Shown here: one piece after another, positions 25,729-33,682 of the stretch
Position numbering within the stretch: position 1 is the first letter of the stretch
How the letters are laid out: each line of letters begins with the position of its first letter
DNA from: Chloroflexota bacterium
Lineage (GTDB): Bacteria > Chloroflexota > Limnocylindria > Limnocylindrales > CSP1-4
NCBI GenBank assembly: GCA_021787395.1
Contig: JAJYLZ010000002.1
Location: forward strand, 62,001-126,000
Reading direction: 5' to 3'
DNA: 64,000 bases
The notes under the pieces: model-generated
Told to the model about the DNA's origin: nothing
Database searches by the model: none
What the model saw: the letters and a program-made list of their open reading frames with translations, nothing else
Position numbers and translations under genes: made by a program

Positions 25729-27330
25729 TCATGCAAGCGGGTTCGCTGACGCGGTGTCGGTCCCCGACGCCCGCGCAATCCGGCGCCGTTCAGACTCCCC
25801 TGCCGGAAGGAGCGCCAGCGCCACCACCACGCCAATCAGGACCACGAGCGCACCGACGCGGAGGGCGTCGTCGAGCCCGGCGACGAACGCCGTTTGGACC
25901 GACGCGAGGTGCGTGGCAGAGCCCAGCCGCTGCGCGACCGACAGCCCGCCGAACACGCTGCTCTGGGTGGTGTCAACCGCCTGCGCCGGCAGCCCCGCCA
26001 CGTGCACCTGGGCCTGATAGGTGGCGTTGAGGACGCTGCCCAGGATGGCCGCCCCGAGTGCGGGGGCGAGTTTGTTGATCGCCTGCAGCACGGCCGAGCC
26101 GACACCGCTGCGCTCGGCCGACAGCTCGACCAGGGCGGCCGAGGCGGCGGTGGCGAAACCCAAGCCGCCGCCCAGTCCAGCCACGAACGACCAGGCCGCC
26201 ATGAGCCCGTCGCCGCTCGAGGCCGTCATCGTCGCGCCCAGCGCCAGGCCGGCGGCGAGGACGGCGAAGCCGGCGGCGACGCTGAGCTTGGCGCCGATCC
26301 GGGCAGCCACACGGTGGGCCGGCACAGCGCCCACGACCAGCCCGCCGATTGCCGGCAGCAGCCGGAGCCCGGAGCCCTGCGGGTCGAGCCCCATGATTGC
26401 CTGGGTGTACTGGGGCAGCACGAAGAGGACGCCGTACAGCCCGAACAGTCCGAACGCGGTGAGGAGCGTTCCCCAGGTGAAGCTGGGCGACCGGAACAGC
26501 GAGAGGTCGACGAGCGCCGAGGCGCCAGAGCGGGCGGTGAGCCACGCCTCCCACAGCGCGAACAGGACCAGCACGACCAGGCCGCCCGCCATGAACCCGA
26601 TCGCGGTCGGGTCGCCCCAGCCGTTGTCGCCCGCCTCGATGATGCCGTACATCAGGGCTGCCAGACCTCCTGCCGAGAGGAGGACCCCGCCGATGTCGAG
26701 GCCGGGTGCACGATCCGCCCGCGACCCGGGCATGAACGACAGGACCGCCGCAAGCGCGACGAGCGCGATCGGGACGTTGATGAGGAAGATCCAGCCCCAC
26801 CAGGCGTTGGACAGGATCCAGCCGCCGAGGATGGGGCCGAGGGGCAGGCCCAGGAAGTTGGCGGCCCCCCAGATCCCGATCGCCCGGGGCCGCTCGGCCT
26901 CGTCGAAGAGCACAGTGATGAACGAGATCGTCATGACGATGATCGCCGCGGCGGCGAGCCCCAGCCCGACGCGCAGGCCGATGAACGCCGCCGCGCTCGG
27001 GGCGTAGGCCAGGGCCGCCGAGCCCGCCCCGAACGCGATGAGGCCCGCGACGAGCAGCGGCTTGCGCCCGAAGCGATCGCCAACGAGACCTATCGGCAGT
27101 ACCGCAGCCACGAGGGCCACAAGGTAGGCCGTGAAGAACCACTGCATGTCCGACTCGGATGCGTCGAGCGCACCAGCCAGGGTGGGCAGCGCGACCGTGA
27201 GCACCGTCACGTCCAGGGTCAGCACGAGCATGGCGAGCGAAAGGGCGCCGAGTGCCCACCACCGGCGCCGGAGCGTCGCGGCCGTGACGCCTGCGTTGGG
27301 CACCACGTCAGGGATTCGGTTCACTGTCAT
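25729..27330 (-). CDS. MFS drug/proton antiporter, DHA2 (14-helix) type
   Basis: 533 aa from ATG 27330, which overlaps the upstream gene's stop by 4 nt; the longer frame is shadow. Fourteen hydrophobic helices. Motifs: LDVTVLTVALPTLAGAL in helix 1 (motif D1), GLVGDRFGRKPLLVAGL (motif A), and GPILGGWILSNAWWGWIFLI (motif C with the NWRWIF-like box). The family exports drugs, dyes or lipids with proton influx. The substrate is unknown. It is coupled to the TraB-like gene and lies downstream of a strong palindrome at 28071. Confidence 0.92.
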   Translation of the reverse strand: MTVNRIPDVVPNAGVTAATLRRRWWALGALSLAMLVLTLDVTVLTVALPTLAGALDASESDMQWFFTAYLVALVAAVLPIGLVGDRFGRKPLLVAGLIAFGAGSAALAYAPSAAAFIGLRVGLGLAAAAIIVMTISFITVLFDEAERPRAIGIWGAANFLGLPLGPILGGWILSNAWWGWIFLINVPIALVALAAVLSFMPGSRADRAPGLDIGGVLLSAGGLAALMYGIIEAGDNGWGDPTAIGFMAGGLVVLVLFALWEAWLTARSGASALVDLSLFRSPSFTWGTLLTAFGLFGLYGVLFVLPQYTQAIMGLDPQGSGLRLLPAIGGLVVGAVPAHRVAARIGAKLSVAAGFAVLAAGLALGATMTASSGDGLMAAWSFVAGLGGGLGFATAASAALVELSAERSGVGSAVLQAINKLAPALGAAILGSVLNATYQAQVHVAGLPAQAVDTTQSSVFGGLSVAQRLGSATHLASVQTAFVAGLDDALRVGALVVLIGVVVALALLPAGESERRRIARASGTDTASANPLA

Positions 27331-28031
27331 CGAGTCGCTCCTTCCTCCGCTCGCGCGGAACGCAGAGACGGCATCGGGTTGAGGGGGTTGAGATCTTCGA
27401 AGCGGACGAGCTCGATCTCGTCGGCCAGGCCCTGCAACCTGCGCGTCAGCAGGTGGACCCGTCGGCAGTTGACCGCGAGGAGCACTCGGCTTCCGGGGTT
27501 CGCGGACACGACCTCGCGCAGCCGCTCGATGATCCGATCGTTGGCGCGCGCCCAGGCGGCGCGGCTCGTCTTGCCGGCCGCGGCGGCCTCCAAGCTGCAC
27601 ACCTGACCGCAGAAATGGGCGTAGGCACCCCGGCTCACCACGGCCGGACTGTCGACGGCCCGGGCGATGGCGTTCAGCAGGTCGTCGGCCCCCCGAATGA
27701 GGGCCGTCCGAAGGCGAAGCAGCCCGCCGTCATCGGTCGCCGGCTCAAGGCGCGCCTGGGCTCCGAGGGGAACGACGACGGTGTCGGTCAGCCGGCTGGC
27801 CGGCGCCAGCGCCTCGCGGACCTCGAGCGGCAGTTGGTCGGGGTCGCCCGATTCCCAGGCGTCGGGCTCGACCTCGACCGCGAGGAGATCGGGCTCGAGG
27901 GTCTCGACGAGCCTGCGCAGGCGCTCGAGGTCATACCTGACAGCCTCGGCGTGCAGGTGGCCGATGGTGCCCAGGAGCGCGACGCGGCTGCAGGGAGGGC
28001 GTTGTTGGGATGACGGCGATAGCGGTGCCAT
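27327..28031 (-). CDS. Conserved protein of unknown function (weakly TraB/GumN-like)
   Basis: 234 aa from ATG 28031; GTG 28079 is less likely because it lies inside the palindrome at 28071. The N-terminus RVALLGTIGHLHAEAVRYDL followed by LEPDLLAVEVEPDAWE recalls the GTxH and PD-x-xx-VE features of TraB/PrgY/GumN proteins; the rest is helical with RVLLAVNCRRVHLLTRRLQG. It shares the ATGA overlap with the MFS gene, so the pair forms one unit. Function unknown. Confidence 0.65.
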   Translation of the reverse strand: MAPLSPSSQQRPPCSRVALLGTIGHLHAEAVRYDLERLRRLVETLEPDLLAVEVEPDAWESGDPDQLPLEVREALAPASRLTDTVVVPLGAQARLEPATDDGGLLRLRTALIRGADDLLNAIARAVDSPAVVSRGAYAHFCGQVCSLEAAAAGKTSRAAWARANDRIIERLREVVSANPGSRVLLAVNCRRVHLLTRRLQGLADEIELVRFEDLNPLNPMPSLRSARAEEGATR

Positions 28032-28070
28032 GCCTCCAAGTACAGCCGGATCGCCGGCGGTCCGGAAGCG

Positions 28071-28103
28071 GGTGATCACTCAGGACCCTGGTGAGTGATT
28101 ACC
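28071..28103. promoter_or_regulatory. Long palindrome, probable repressor operator
   Basis: Arms GGTGATCACTCA (28071-28082) and TGAGTGATTACC (28092-28103) are inverted repeats with one mismatch per arm and a 9-bp centre. It sits 40 bp upstream of the TraB-like/MFS operon, a typical place for a TetR-like efflux repressor site. No such regulator gene lies in the window. Confidence 0.55.
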
Positions 28104-28315
28104 CCTACTCGAGTGGTGTCGCGAGTCCCGTGGCCACCCGCGAGGAGCGCGGCCCCCGTCCGACTGTCGCATTTCCTCATACAAGGTCGTGGGCGATGGT
28201 TCGAAGAACCCAAGATCGGGACTGGGGTCCTGCCTTCGCGCGCCTTCCTCCCCTGAGCGCGTCGGATTGACGATCGACTGCAAGGAAATCCGCCGGGCGA
28301 GCCCGATCTCCACTC

Positions 28316-28341
28316 CTCAGGTTCGGCTCAGCCGCCACTCA
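28316..28341 (+). promoter_or_regulatory. YTCA 11-bp repeat (CTCA x3)
   Basis: CTCA at 28316, 28327 and 28338, period 11. It lies 178 bp before the oleate hydratase start, farther than at other genes. The rest of 28104-28515 shows no supported gene. Confidence 0.5.
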
Positions 28342-28515
28342 GCCCAGGTCGGCAGACTTCGACCTATCCGCTGGGATCCACCCGGGCGATATCCGGGGCC
28401 GATCCGCGGCCAGAGCGGGCAGATGGTCCTCCCGGTCAGCGTAGCCGGGCGACCGCGCCCACCCAACCTTCTGCTCTCACAAGAGCACACCAAACCTCGA
28501 CAAGCGGAGCAAGAC

Positions 28516-30189
28516 GTGACGCACAAGGCCTACATGATCGGCGCCGGCCTCGGCAACCTGAGCGCGGCCGTCTACCTCATCCGGGACGGCAAGTGGTCCG
28601 GCTCGGACATCACCCTCATGGGGATCGACGCGCACGGCGCGAACGACGGGCAGGCGGCGAGCGAGTTCGAGACCGAGTACGGGTACGGCCGCCTGGGCAA
28701 CAGCCGCGGCTTCCTCAACCGCGGCGGGCGGATGCTCAACGAGGAGACCTACGAGAACCTGTGGGACATCCTCGGCACCATCCCGTCGCTCGAGCGCCCA
28801 GGCCTGTCGGTGACCGAGGAGATCCTCGAGTTCGACCACGCCCACCCCACGCACGACGTCGGCCGGCTGATCGACGCCACCATCGGCGTCCGCGACCACG
28901 GGCCCAACGACTACGTGCACATGCAGTTCACCCAGCGGGACCGCTTCCTGCTGACCAAGCTCATGCTGATGCCCGAGTCCCGCGAGCGCGAGCTCGACGA
29001 CATCAGCATCACGGAGTGGTTCGCGAGCAGCCCGCACTTCTTCACGACCAACTTCTGGTTCATGTGGAAGACGACCTTCGCCTTCCTCGAGGTCGACTCC
29101 GTGATGGAGCTGCGCCGGTACATGAACCGGATGATCCTCGAGTTCAGCCGGATCAACACCCTCGAGGGCGTCACCCGCACCCCCTACAACCAGTACGAGT
29201 CGGTCATCCTGCCGATGCGGGCCTGGCTGGCCGGCAAGGGCGTGCACTTCGTGAACAACCGGAAGGTCACGGCCTTCGACTTTCGGGACACGCCCCTGCG
29301 CGACGAGATCGTCGTCACGGGCCTGCGCTACGAGGACACGGCCACTGGCGAAACCGGCGTGATCGCCGTCGACGAGGACGACTTCGTCTTCGACACCAAC
29401 GGCTCGATCACCGACAGCGCGGCGATCGGCGACCTCGACACGCCTATCACCGAGGACCCGCGCTTCGGCCCGAGCGCGGAGCTGTGGAAGCAGGCGACCG
29501 AGCACTTCTACGGCCTGGGCCACCCCGAGAAGTTCTTCGGCGACCGCTCGCAGAGCGAGTGGCTCAGCTTCACGGTCACCACCGACAGCCACCTGCTCAT
29601 CAACGAGATCTCGCGGATCACGAAGCAGCTGCCGGGCAACGCGCTCAACACGTTCGTGGACTCGACGGCCTGCCTCTCGATCGTGGTCCACCACCAGCCC
29701 CACTACCGGGCGCAGAAGCCCAACGAGGGGGTCTTGTGGGGCTACTTCCTCTACCCGCGCCGGTCGGGCGATTTCGTCCCGAAGCCGGCCATCGAGATGA
29801 CCGGCCGGGAGATCCTGATCGAACTGCTGGGCCACCTGGCGACGGCGGACAAGAGCGCCACCGGGATCGCCGGCAAGACCGACGAGATCCTCGCCTCGAT
29901 CGTCAACGTGATCCCGTGCCACATGCCCTACGCGAGCGCCATGTTCAACCGCCGCGCGGTGGGCGACCGGCCGGCGGTCGTGCCCGCGAACTCGAAGAAC
30001 CTCGCGTTCATTAGCCAGTGGTGCGAGATGCCGTTCGACATGGTCTTCACCGAGCAGTACTCGGTGCGTGCGGCGCAGATCGCCGTGTACCACTTCCTGG
30101 GGATCCCGGACGAGCGGCTCACCCCGCTCCACCACTACGAGAAGGACCCGCGTGTGATGGCGCGGGCGACGCGGACCATGTTCCGCTGA
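28516..30189 (+). CDS. ohyA: Oleate hydratase (fatty acid double-bond hydratase), FAD-binding
   Basis: 557 aa from GTG 28516 with GCGGAG upstream; the longer frame is shadow. Rossmann FAD motif MIGAGLGNLSAAVYLIRDG, then MGIDAHGANDGQ, GRLGNSRGFLNRGGRMLNEE, TEWFASSPHFFTTNFWFMWKTT, and the C-terminal FISQWCEMPFDMVFTEQYSV. These are hallmarks of the MCRA/oleate hydratase family, which adds water to cis-9 double bonds, giving 10-hydroxy fatty acids, and is used in fatty-acid detoxification and membrane stress. Length fits the family. Confidence 0.93.
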   Translation: MTHKAYMIGAGLGNLSAAVYLIRDGKWSGSDITLMGIDAHGANDGQAASEFETEYGYGRLGNSRGFLNRGGRMLNEETYENLWDILGTIPSLERPGLSVTEEILEFDHAHPTHDVGRLIDATIGVRDHGPNDYVHMQFTQRDRFLLTKLMLMPESRERELDDISITEWFASSPHFFTTNFWFMWKTTFAFLEVDSVMELRRYMNRMILEFSRINTLEGVTRTPYNQYESVILPMRAWLAGKGVHFVNNRKVTAFDFRDTPLRDEIVVTGLRYEDTATGETGVIAVDEDDFVFDTNGSITDSAAIGDLDTPITEDPRFGPSAELWKQATEHFYGLGHPEKFFGDRSQSEWLSFTVTTDSHLLINEISRITKQLPGNALNTFVDSTACLSIVVHHQPHYRAQKPNEGVLWGYFLYPRRSGDFVPKPAIEMTGREILIELLGHLATADKSATGIAGKTDEILASIVNVIPCHMPYASAMFNRRAVGDRPAVVPANSKNLAFISQWCEMPFDMVFTEQYSVRAAQIAVYHFLGIPDERLTPLHHYEKDPRVMARATRTMFR

Positions 30190-30443
30190 GCGCCGACAGA
30201 CTGGCGAGCGTCGGACTCCGCGCCGGCGCTCGCCTCTCGGCGCCTTCCCGCTTCACGAACGGTAGCCCGAGAATCGATGGTCCGGTCGGCTGGGTCGCGA
30301 AGTCCTCTCCATTGTCGCGACCGGGGTAACGTCTTCCGGGGTGGGCCCAGCGAGCGGAGGGGCATCGGCAGCGGCCGTTGCTGCGGTCAGGCAGGACGGG
30401 ACGCGCCAGGCGAGAGAGTGACTGCTCACTCCCCCTGACGAGG

Positions 30444-31178
30444 CTAGCGGCTGGCCACGGCCGCGTCTCCGGCGACTCGAGTCTTTGTCTGTTCTGTGCC
30501 GGTCGGCATGGACTCTGGCATGTCGGCGAACCAGCCGCGCCGGACGGCGAGCACCGCCGCTTCCGTGCGCGACGCAACCCCGAGCTTCGCGTAGACGGCA
30601 GCCAGATGGTTCTCCACCGTGCGCAGGCTGAGGTAGAGCCGCTGCGCGATCTCCTTGTTGCCCAGCCCATCGCAGACCAAGCGCAGAACCTCTGTCTCGC
30701 GCGGGCTGAGGACCGAATCCATGCGACGCTCGGGGGGCGCGCCGCCTGCGTTCCCCATGATCAGGGCGCGAGCCACATCGTGGGGCAGCGTGACCTCGCC
30801 GAGCGCGACCTGTCGAATGGCTGCCGCAAGTTCGGCAAGCGTGGCGCTCGTTGACAGGCAACCGAGGACGCCGTCGTGAAGCGCTCGCTTCGCGTCGCCC
30901 AGTTCCCATGTCGGCGCAAGCCGCAAGACGTTGCTCGAGACGGGAACGGCAAGCGTGGCTGTGCGGCCAGATCCTCGGCCATCCCCGACGTCGACCTCCA
31001 GCACCACCGTTGGCGCGATCGGACCACCTGCCGCATGCGCCGCCAGCCGAACACCGGGCAGCGTCGCTACGAGCGACTCGAAGGCGGACTGGACCAGCGG
31101 GATCGCCTCGACCGCGACGAAGATCGGCTCGCGGCTGTTGGCCGCGCAATCGTTGGGCCCGGGCTTCAGGTCGAACAT
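30444..31178 (-). CDS. LuxR-family transcription factor
   Basis: 244 aa. C-terminal LuxR helix-turn-helix is clear (~163-220): LSPRETEVLRLVCDGLGNKE, IAQRLYLSLRTVENHLAAVY, AKLGVASRTEAAV. The N-terminal ~140 residues look like a diverged receiver fold (FVAVEAIPLVQSAFESLV, DGVLGCLSTSATLAELAAAI) without a clear phospho-Asp, so it may be an orphan, NarL-like regulator with a pseudo-receiver. It carries a YTCA box 59 bp upstream, which would place it under the other regulator. Confidence 0.85.
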   Translation of the reverse strand: MFDLKPGPNDCAANSREPIFVAVEAIPLVQSAFESLVATLPGVRLAAHAAGGPIAPTVVLEVDVGDGRGSGRTATLAVPVSSNVLRLAPTWELGDAKRALHDGVLGCLSTSATLAELAAAIRQVALGEVTLPHDVARALIMGNAGGAPPERRMDSVLSPRETEVLRLVCDGLGNKEIAQRLYLSLRTVENHLAAVYAKLGVASRTEAAVLAVRRGWFADMPESMPTGTEQTKTRVAGDAAVASR

Positions 31179-31236
31179 CCGATGAACTCCGTGCCAGCGT
31201 GGGCTCGCCGCATGGTCCCACCATCCCGCTCGAGGA

Positions 31237-31262
31237 TGAACGGCTGCTGGGAGTTACCTGAG
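31237..31262 (-). promoter_or_regulatory. YTCA 11-bp repeat (CTCA, CCCA, TTCA)
   Basis: Minus-strand units start at 31262 (CTCA), 31251 (CCCA) and 31240 (TTCA), period 11, upstream of the LuxR-type gene. CCCA also appears in the cytochrome b array. Confidence 0.48.
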
Positions 31263-31428
31263 ATATTCATCTGGCAGCCCGCCCGAAACGTGGCCACGGT
31301 AGTTCCCGGCACGGGCGGACGCGATGGGCTTCACCGTGAAACCTTTGCCGCCTGGGCCGTCGCCGGGCGGCACAGCCAATGCCGTTTGCGCGCCGAACCC
31401 CAGAGTAGGTTCCGAACTCCGGGGCGAT

Positions 31429-32641
31429 TCAGGCGGCGCAGGCCATCGTGCAACCTGCGCAGTGGCGTTTGCCCGCCGTCTGGTGCGCAATGACCATGGA
31501 TGCCGATGCCAGCTCGTCGTCCTCGTGCAGCTCGCAGGCGCACGCCACCTCGCAGTGGCGGTCGATGTCGAACGGCGCCGACCGCCCACCGATGGCATCG
31601 ACAGCCCGGTCCCGAACCGTGCTGCTCAAGCGCACGGCGAGCAGTGCCGCGCTTGTCGACGCCTCGGTGGCTGCCGCGATGAGACCCAGTCGGCCGAGAG
31701 CTGGGGCCAACGCGCGGCGAAGTCGGCCGTCATAGCCCCGGAGCGAGGGCATGGCACCCACGGACCATTCGCTGATGGCCTGGGCAGCAACGACACCGGA
31801 CAGCAGGGCGTACGCGATCCCCTCGCCGAACATGGCGTCGGCCGTCGCGGCGGCGTCGCCCGCCAATACGATGCGCTCTGAGGCGACAGAGCCCACCCGG
31901 AGCCCCATCGGGATCCAGTGGCCGCGCACGCGCCTCGCGTCTACCTCGAGACCGAGATCGCGACCGAGGTGGACGAGGTCATTCCGCAGCCGACGGTGCT
32001 GGGAACTGCGGTAGGAGCCCACGCCCAAGCTGGCGTGATCGTTCTTCGGGAAATACCAGCCGTACCCGCCTCGAAGCCCAAACGCCAGGACTGCCGTGTC
32101 CGGGACGACCAATTCAGACAGCGGCAAATCGATCTCGAGGGCCAGGGCCAGGCGGGTCGCCTCGCTGTGCAGTCCAACTCTCCGTGAGAGGTTGCTCGGT
32201 TAGCCGTCCGCGATCACGACGCAATCGGCCTGGTAACGTCCTGTTTCGGTCCGCACCGAGACGCCGGAGGGGCCCTCGTCGATGTCGGTCACGGGCGTGG
32301 CGTCGCGCACGCCTGCCCCAGCGCGTGCTGCGGCCTCGACGAGGGCGAGGTCGAACCGCTTCCGCTCGACCATCGCGATCGTGGCATCAGGGGCCTCCAT
32401 CCTGAAGGACCCAAGATGAGGAGTGCGGATCTCGACCCGATCGACGCGGCGTTCGACGACGTCAAGCGCTTCTCGCGGCACGAGCCGCTGGGCTTTCGGG
32501 TAAGGCCTCCGCCGCACGGCTTCGGCCGGGGCAATGACCGCCCTTCGAACAGCACCACGGACGCCCCCCTGGACGCGAGGAGCCGAGCGGCTGTGCTCCC
32601 CGCCGGACCAGCGCCACAACCGCGACTCGAGGACGCGTCAT
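31429..32641 (-). pseudogene. Geranylgeranyl reductase-like FAD oxidoreductase, broken in three places
   Basis: The pieces join into one ~400-aa FAD protein of the geranylgeranyl reductase/FixC family: MTRPRVAVV then, after a one-base loss near 32624, GAGPAGSTAARLLASRG and PKPCGGGLTRK; after another one-base loss near 32487, AQRLVPREALDVVERR to DCVVIADG; then an in-frame TAA at 32200-32202; and LSELVVPDTAVLAFGLRGGY, ERIVLAGDAAATADAMFGEG to a Cys-rich end (HCAGCTMACAA). Such enzymes saturate isoprenoid chains of lipids or quinones. Three lesions favour a true pseudogene, though the one-base losses could be sequencing errors. Confidence 0.85.
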
Positions 32642-32812
32642 CGGAGGCGGTACCCGTCGCGCCTGGCACGACGAATGCGGACCGGCAGAGCGCGCGACGA
32701 CACCTGGGTTCGCTGGCGAGAAGGCATCGGTCATTGCTCTCCCGGACTGGCGTGGATGACGACCAGGCGTGGACCCCAGCGTCACCCACGATCCTATCCT
32801 CGGATCGTGCCG

Positions 32813-32838
32813 TGAGGAGGATGTGAGCCAGCGGTGTG
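32813..32838 (-). promoter_or_regulatory. YTCA-like 11-bp repeat (CACA, CTCA, CTCA)
   Basis: Minus-strand units begin at 32838 (CACA), 32827 (CTCA) and 32816 (CTCA), period 11. It lies upstream of the broken reductase gene and is weaker than the others. Confidence 0.38.
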
Positions 32839-32875
32839 AATCCTCGTCAGGCTGAATCTCCGCACAGCCCTCACC

Positions 32876-33658
32876 CTAGTCGTCGGACGGCCGAGGCTCT
32901 CCGAGCAGAAGGTCGTCGATCAGGCCGATAGGCGCCGGGCGAATCCGGCCAGCGCGATCCAGGAATGCGCCGCGTGCGAGATCGGCCGCCACGAGGGTTC
33001 CGTCTCCCCGTCGCATCTCGTGCAGCCACGTTCCGGAGACCCGACGGACCTCGACGAGTCTGCTCACGACATGGAGCGCCTCACCCTGTTCTGCCTCGAA
33101 ACCGAGGACGAGATGGTGACTGACCACGAGACTGACGAAGCCGGCTTCGTCCATCCGCCGCAGCGGCCATCCCGCCATCGCGGCGGCCCTGAAGACGGCG
33201 TGCTCGAACGACTGGAGCGCCACCTGTGGCCGGAGCCGACCGTCCGGGCCTAGGTGATAGGTCCGGACGGGCTCCTCAAAGTCGAACCACCGGCCGCCTG
33301 CATCGGGCTCAGGGCACGACAAGGGTCGAGGTGGCAGGTCAGACAGGTCGGTCCACAGGGCATGGGCGGTCGCCGCGGAGCGGCCGCTGTCCGTGAACTC
33401 CAGGTCGGTGGCGATCAGGCCGTCATTGCCGGACCTTGCCGTGATGCGCACCTCCACCGATCCGCCGTGCATCACGGGCGCTCGATGCGAGATCTCGAAC
33501 TCGACGAGGCGCGCGCCGGGAACGGCCAGCGCGTCGTGCGCCTCCCTGGCCAATGCCACGTACGCGGCGTTGTTGAGGTGCCCGAACCGGTCGCAGTCGT
33601 CCCAGCGGGCCCGGATCGAGATGGATCGGTCAAGCCCGCCCGCCTTCGGGTCAATCAC
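32876..33658 (-). CDS. Double-hotdog acyl-ACP thioesterase-like protein
   Basis: 260 aa from GTG 33658. The first hotdog domain carries RWDDCDRFGHLNNAAYVALA, the Asp-x-x-Gly-His-x-Asn-Asn catalytic pattern of 4HBT/FatA-type thioesterases; a second hotdog (LQSFEHAVFRAAAMAGWPLR, LVEVRRVSGTWLHEMRRGDG) follows. It would hydrolyse acyl-ACP or acyl-CoA in the cytosol. Neighbours in lipid metabolism are the oleate hydratase and the broken reductase. Confidence 0.82.
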   Translation of the reverse strand: MIDPKAGGLDRSISIRARWDDCDRFGHLNNAAYVALAREAHDALAVPGARLVEFEISHRAPVMHGGSVEVRITARSGNDGLIATDLEFTDSGRSAATAHALWTDLSDLPPRPLSCPEPDAGGRWFDFEEPVRTYHLGPDGRLRPQVALQSFEHAVFRAAAMAGWPLRRMDEAGFVSLVVSHHLVLGFEAEQGEALHVVSRLVEVRRVSGTWLHEMRRGDGTLVAADLARGAFLDRAGRIRPAPIGLIDDLLLGEPRPSDD

Positions 33659-33682
33659 GTGGACGTGCTCCTGTGCTGTGCC

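Noticed and set aside
28031..28079. GTG 28079 as start of the TraB-like gene
   Set aside because: It would place the start inside the strong palindrome and add residues unlike the family; ATG 28031 preferred.
28198..28211. GGTTCGAAGAACC-like sequence recalling a tRNA T arm
   Set aside because: No acceptor, D or anticodon stems can be formed around it.
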